From Bacillota bacterium (GTDB lineage: Bacteria; Bacillota; Clostridia; TANB77; CAG-465), in the NCBI GenBank assembly GCA_023460235.1, contig JAEWRE010000043.1:62001-126000 (forward strand): a DNA stretch of 64,000 bases, given 5' to 3'. Shown in pieces: positions 62,641 through 64,000 of this stretch; the stretch's first letter is position 1, and every line of letters begins with the position of its first letter. Below the pieces are notes generated by a model, which was given only the letters and a program-made list of their open reading frames with translations, was not told the DNA's origin and did no database searches. Both the position numbers and the translations under genes were made by a program.

Positions 62641-63147
62641 ATGGATATATTAAAGATAATTGGAATAATTGTATTTATAGTATGCCTTCTTGTTATGTAT
62701 GGTACAAATCATGGTATACCAGATATAAGAAAATATGATAGTGATTTTAAATTACTTGATATGAGATTCCATTATAGTGCAAATGATATTAATGACACTT
62801 TAAATAAAATTGGTGATGATGGGAGAAAAGCATACTCTAATTATTTAATTCTTGATTTTATTTTTATATGCTCATTTTTAATTGTTCAATTTGCAATAAC
62901 TGATAAATTGATTACAAGTGTGAATATGAAAAGTATTCTTTATATATTTGTAATAGCTAGAGCAATTTTTGATATAATAGAAAACTGCATGTTATTAAAG
63001 ATAATAAATAAATTTCCAAACTATAATACTGATCTAGCATCTATATGTACTTGGATAACTACAGCAAAATTTGTTATGATGTATTCATGGATAATTTGTA
63101 TTTTGGGATATCTTTTCTATAGTTTAATATATAGAAAGAACGTATAA
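62641..63147 (+). CDS. Four-helix membrane protein downstream of ABC-F
   Basis: This 168-residue protein has hydrophobic segments at about 5-20, 70-90, 97-117 and 137-160. The first is followed by a polar loop (about 23-65) that would face the outside. It lies 20 bases after the ABC-F gene behind AAAAGGAG, so it is probably co-transcribed. No family is recognised. A role in drug response is only a guess from position. Confidence 0.7.
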   Translation: MDILKIIGIIVFIVCLLVMYGTNHGIPDIRKYDSDFKLLDMRFHYSANDINDTLNKIGDDGRKAYSNYLILDFIFICSFLIVQFAITDKLITSVNMKSILYIFVIARAIFDIIENCMLLKIINKFPNYNTDLASICTWITTAKFVMMYSWIICILGYLFYSLIYRKNV

Positions 63148-63220
63148 ATACCAAATAAACTTGCATTTTTACTAATAGTATAGTAAAATATATAACTGTA
63201 TATTAAAAAGGAGAAATTAA

Positions 63221-64000
63221 ATGATAGGAACAAATGGAGTTACACTTAGATTTGGAAAAAGAACATTATTTGAAGATGTAAATATAAAATTCACACCAGG
63301 AAACTGTTATGGAATAATAGGAGCAAATGGTGCTGGTAAATCTACATTTTTAAAAATACTTTCTGGAGAAATAGAACCTAGTCAAGGTGAAGTATACATG
63401 TCTGAGAAAGAAAGACTGGGTATACTTAAACAAAATCATTATGAATATGATGATGTAAAAGTATTAGATACTGTAATCAGAGGAAATCAAAGATTATACG
63501 ATATAATGAAAGAAAAAGAAATCCTTTATTCTAAAGAAGATTTTAATGATGAAGATGGAATTAAAGCTGGAAATTTAGAAGCTGAATTTGCTGATCTTAA
63601 TGGCTGGATGGCTGAAACTGACGCTGCACAACTTTTAAGTGGACTTGGAATTGGTGTAGAATTACACGAAAAATTAATGAGAGAACTAACTGGTGGAGAA
63701 AAAATAAAAGTATTACTTGCACAAGCATTATTTGGTAATCCTGATGTGTTATTACTTGATGAACCGACAAACCATTTGGATATAGCTGCAATAGCATGGC
63801 TTGAAGAATTTTTAATTAATTTTGAAAATACTGTAATTGTTGTTTCACATGATAGACACTTTTTAAATAAGGTATGTACTCATATAGCAGATATTGATTA
63901 TGGTAAAATTCAACTTTATGTTGGCAACTATGATTTCTGGTATGAATCAAGTCAGCTTGCATTAAAGCAAATGAAAGAATCTAATAAGAAAAAAGAAGAT
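63221..64000 (+). CDS. ABC-F ATPase of the YkpA/YbiT type (3' end outside window)
   Basis: 260 codons are visible and the frame is open to the window edge. It starts after AAAAGGAG. The opening (LRFGKRTLFEDVNIKF) and Walker A GIIGANGAGKST match YkpA/YbiT. The signature is LTGGEKIKVLLAQ and Walker B LLLDEPTNHLDI, with VVSHDRHFLNKVC. These housekeeping ABC-F proteins act on ribosomes. It is separate from the upstream ABC-F operon by 73 bases. Confidence 0.9.
   Translation, partial: MIGTNGVTLRFGKRTLFEDVNIKFTPGNCYGIIGANGAGKSTFLKILSGEIEPSQGEVYMSEKERLGILKQNHYEYDDVKVLDTVIRGNQRLYDIMKEKEILYSKEDFNDEDGIKAGNLEAEFADLNGWMAETDAAQLLSGLGIGVELHEKLMRELTGGEKIKVLLAQALFGNPDVLLLDEPTNHLDIAAIAWLEEFLINFENTVIVVSHDRHFLNKVCTHIADIDYGKIQLYVGNYDFWYESSQLALKQMKESNKKKED

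Overview
The window is about 64 kb of very AT-rich DNA with short intergenic gaps, AGGAGG-type ribosome binding sites, TTG/GTG starts, TTGACA/TATAAT promoters (often with an extended TGn -10) and many hairpin terminators. This indicates a low-GC Firmicute. The gene set (SecG, RNase R, TrmB, YchF, SpoVB/MurJ-like flippase, HU, MurC, MscL, PepF) fits an anaerobic clostridial lineage. Surface proteins with a pilin-like leader and a formylglycine-enzyme-like domain, plus the degenerate amidase, suggest an uncultivated gut Clostridia (CAG/TANB77-type). That last placement is inference from memory, not a search.

Layout. 1-5.8 kb: end of an operon that looks like the distal part of a conjugation (type IV secretion) module: a glycine-rich membrane protein tail, two single-pass membrane proteins, a 1034-residue membrane-anchored wall hydrolase (NlpC/P60 plus SleB-like domain) and an S1-domain protein. 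5.9-29.3 kb: core genome with PepF, an O-antigen-ligase-like polymerase, the secG-rnr-trmB operon, tRNAs Arg, His and Gln, flippases, a TetR/flavodoxin/DUF4097 operon with a clear operator, an M23-SH3b lysin, an Ig-like surface protein, PAP2 and PPC proteins, YchF, tRNAs Tyr and CAT, and HU. 29.5-35 kb: two convergent surface-protein genes with pilin-type leaders. One is intact (pilin leader, DUF4434-like barrel, Ig-like and FGE-like domains). The other is an RCC1-repeat protein whose leader is out of frame by one base. 35.4-38.7 kb: tRNA-Leu and the reverse transsulfuration pair (PLP lyase and CBS-domain cystathionine beta-synthase).

39.9-53.6 kb is an accessory region. A divergent tRNA-Gly(TCC) is followed by a mobilisation remnant (88-residue protein, oriT-like inverted repeat, mobC-like gene), a hydrolase, two HEPN proteins (one DUF3644), a Dam-type methylase overlapping a PD-(D/E)XK restriction enzyme, a coiled-coil protein, an MFS transporter, a phosphatase and a decayed gene. 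A second, canonical tRNA-Gly(TCC) is followed by a deleted copy of the same mobC segment. Three dispersed copies of an unrecognised promoter-driven noncoding element (about 41.7, 46.1 and 52.0 kb) punctuate this region. At least one copy looks like a complete small RNA with its own terminator.

53.6-64 kb returns to core-like genes: esterase, MscL, OGG1, a degenerate amidase, a zinc-ribbon/PASTA-like/Ltp protein, MurC, a TPR protein, an ABC-F protein with an attenuator-like leader including a 7-codon ORF, a membrane protein and a second ABC-F ATPase cut by the window edge.

The best candidates for something undescribed are the three-copy noncoding element, the pilin-leader/DUF4434 fusion and the HEPN + R-M island with repeated mobC flanks.
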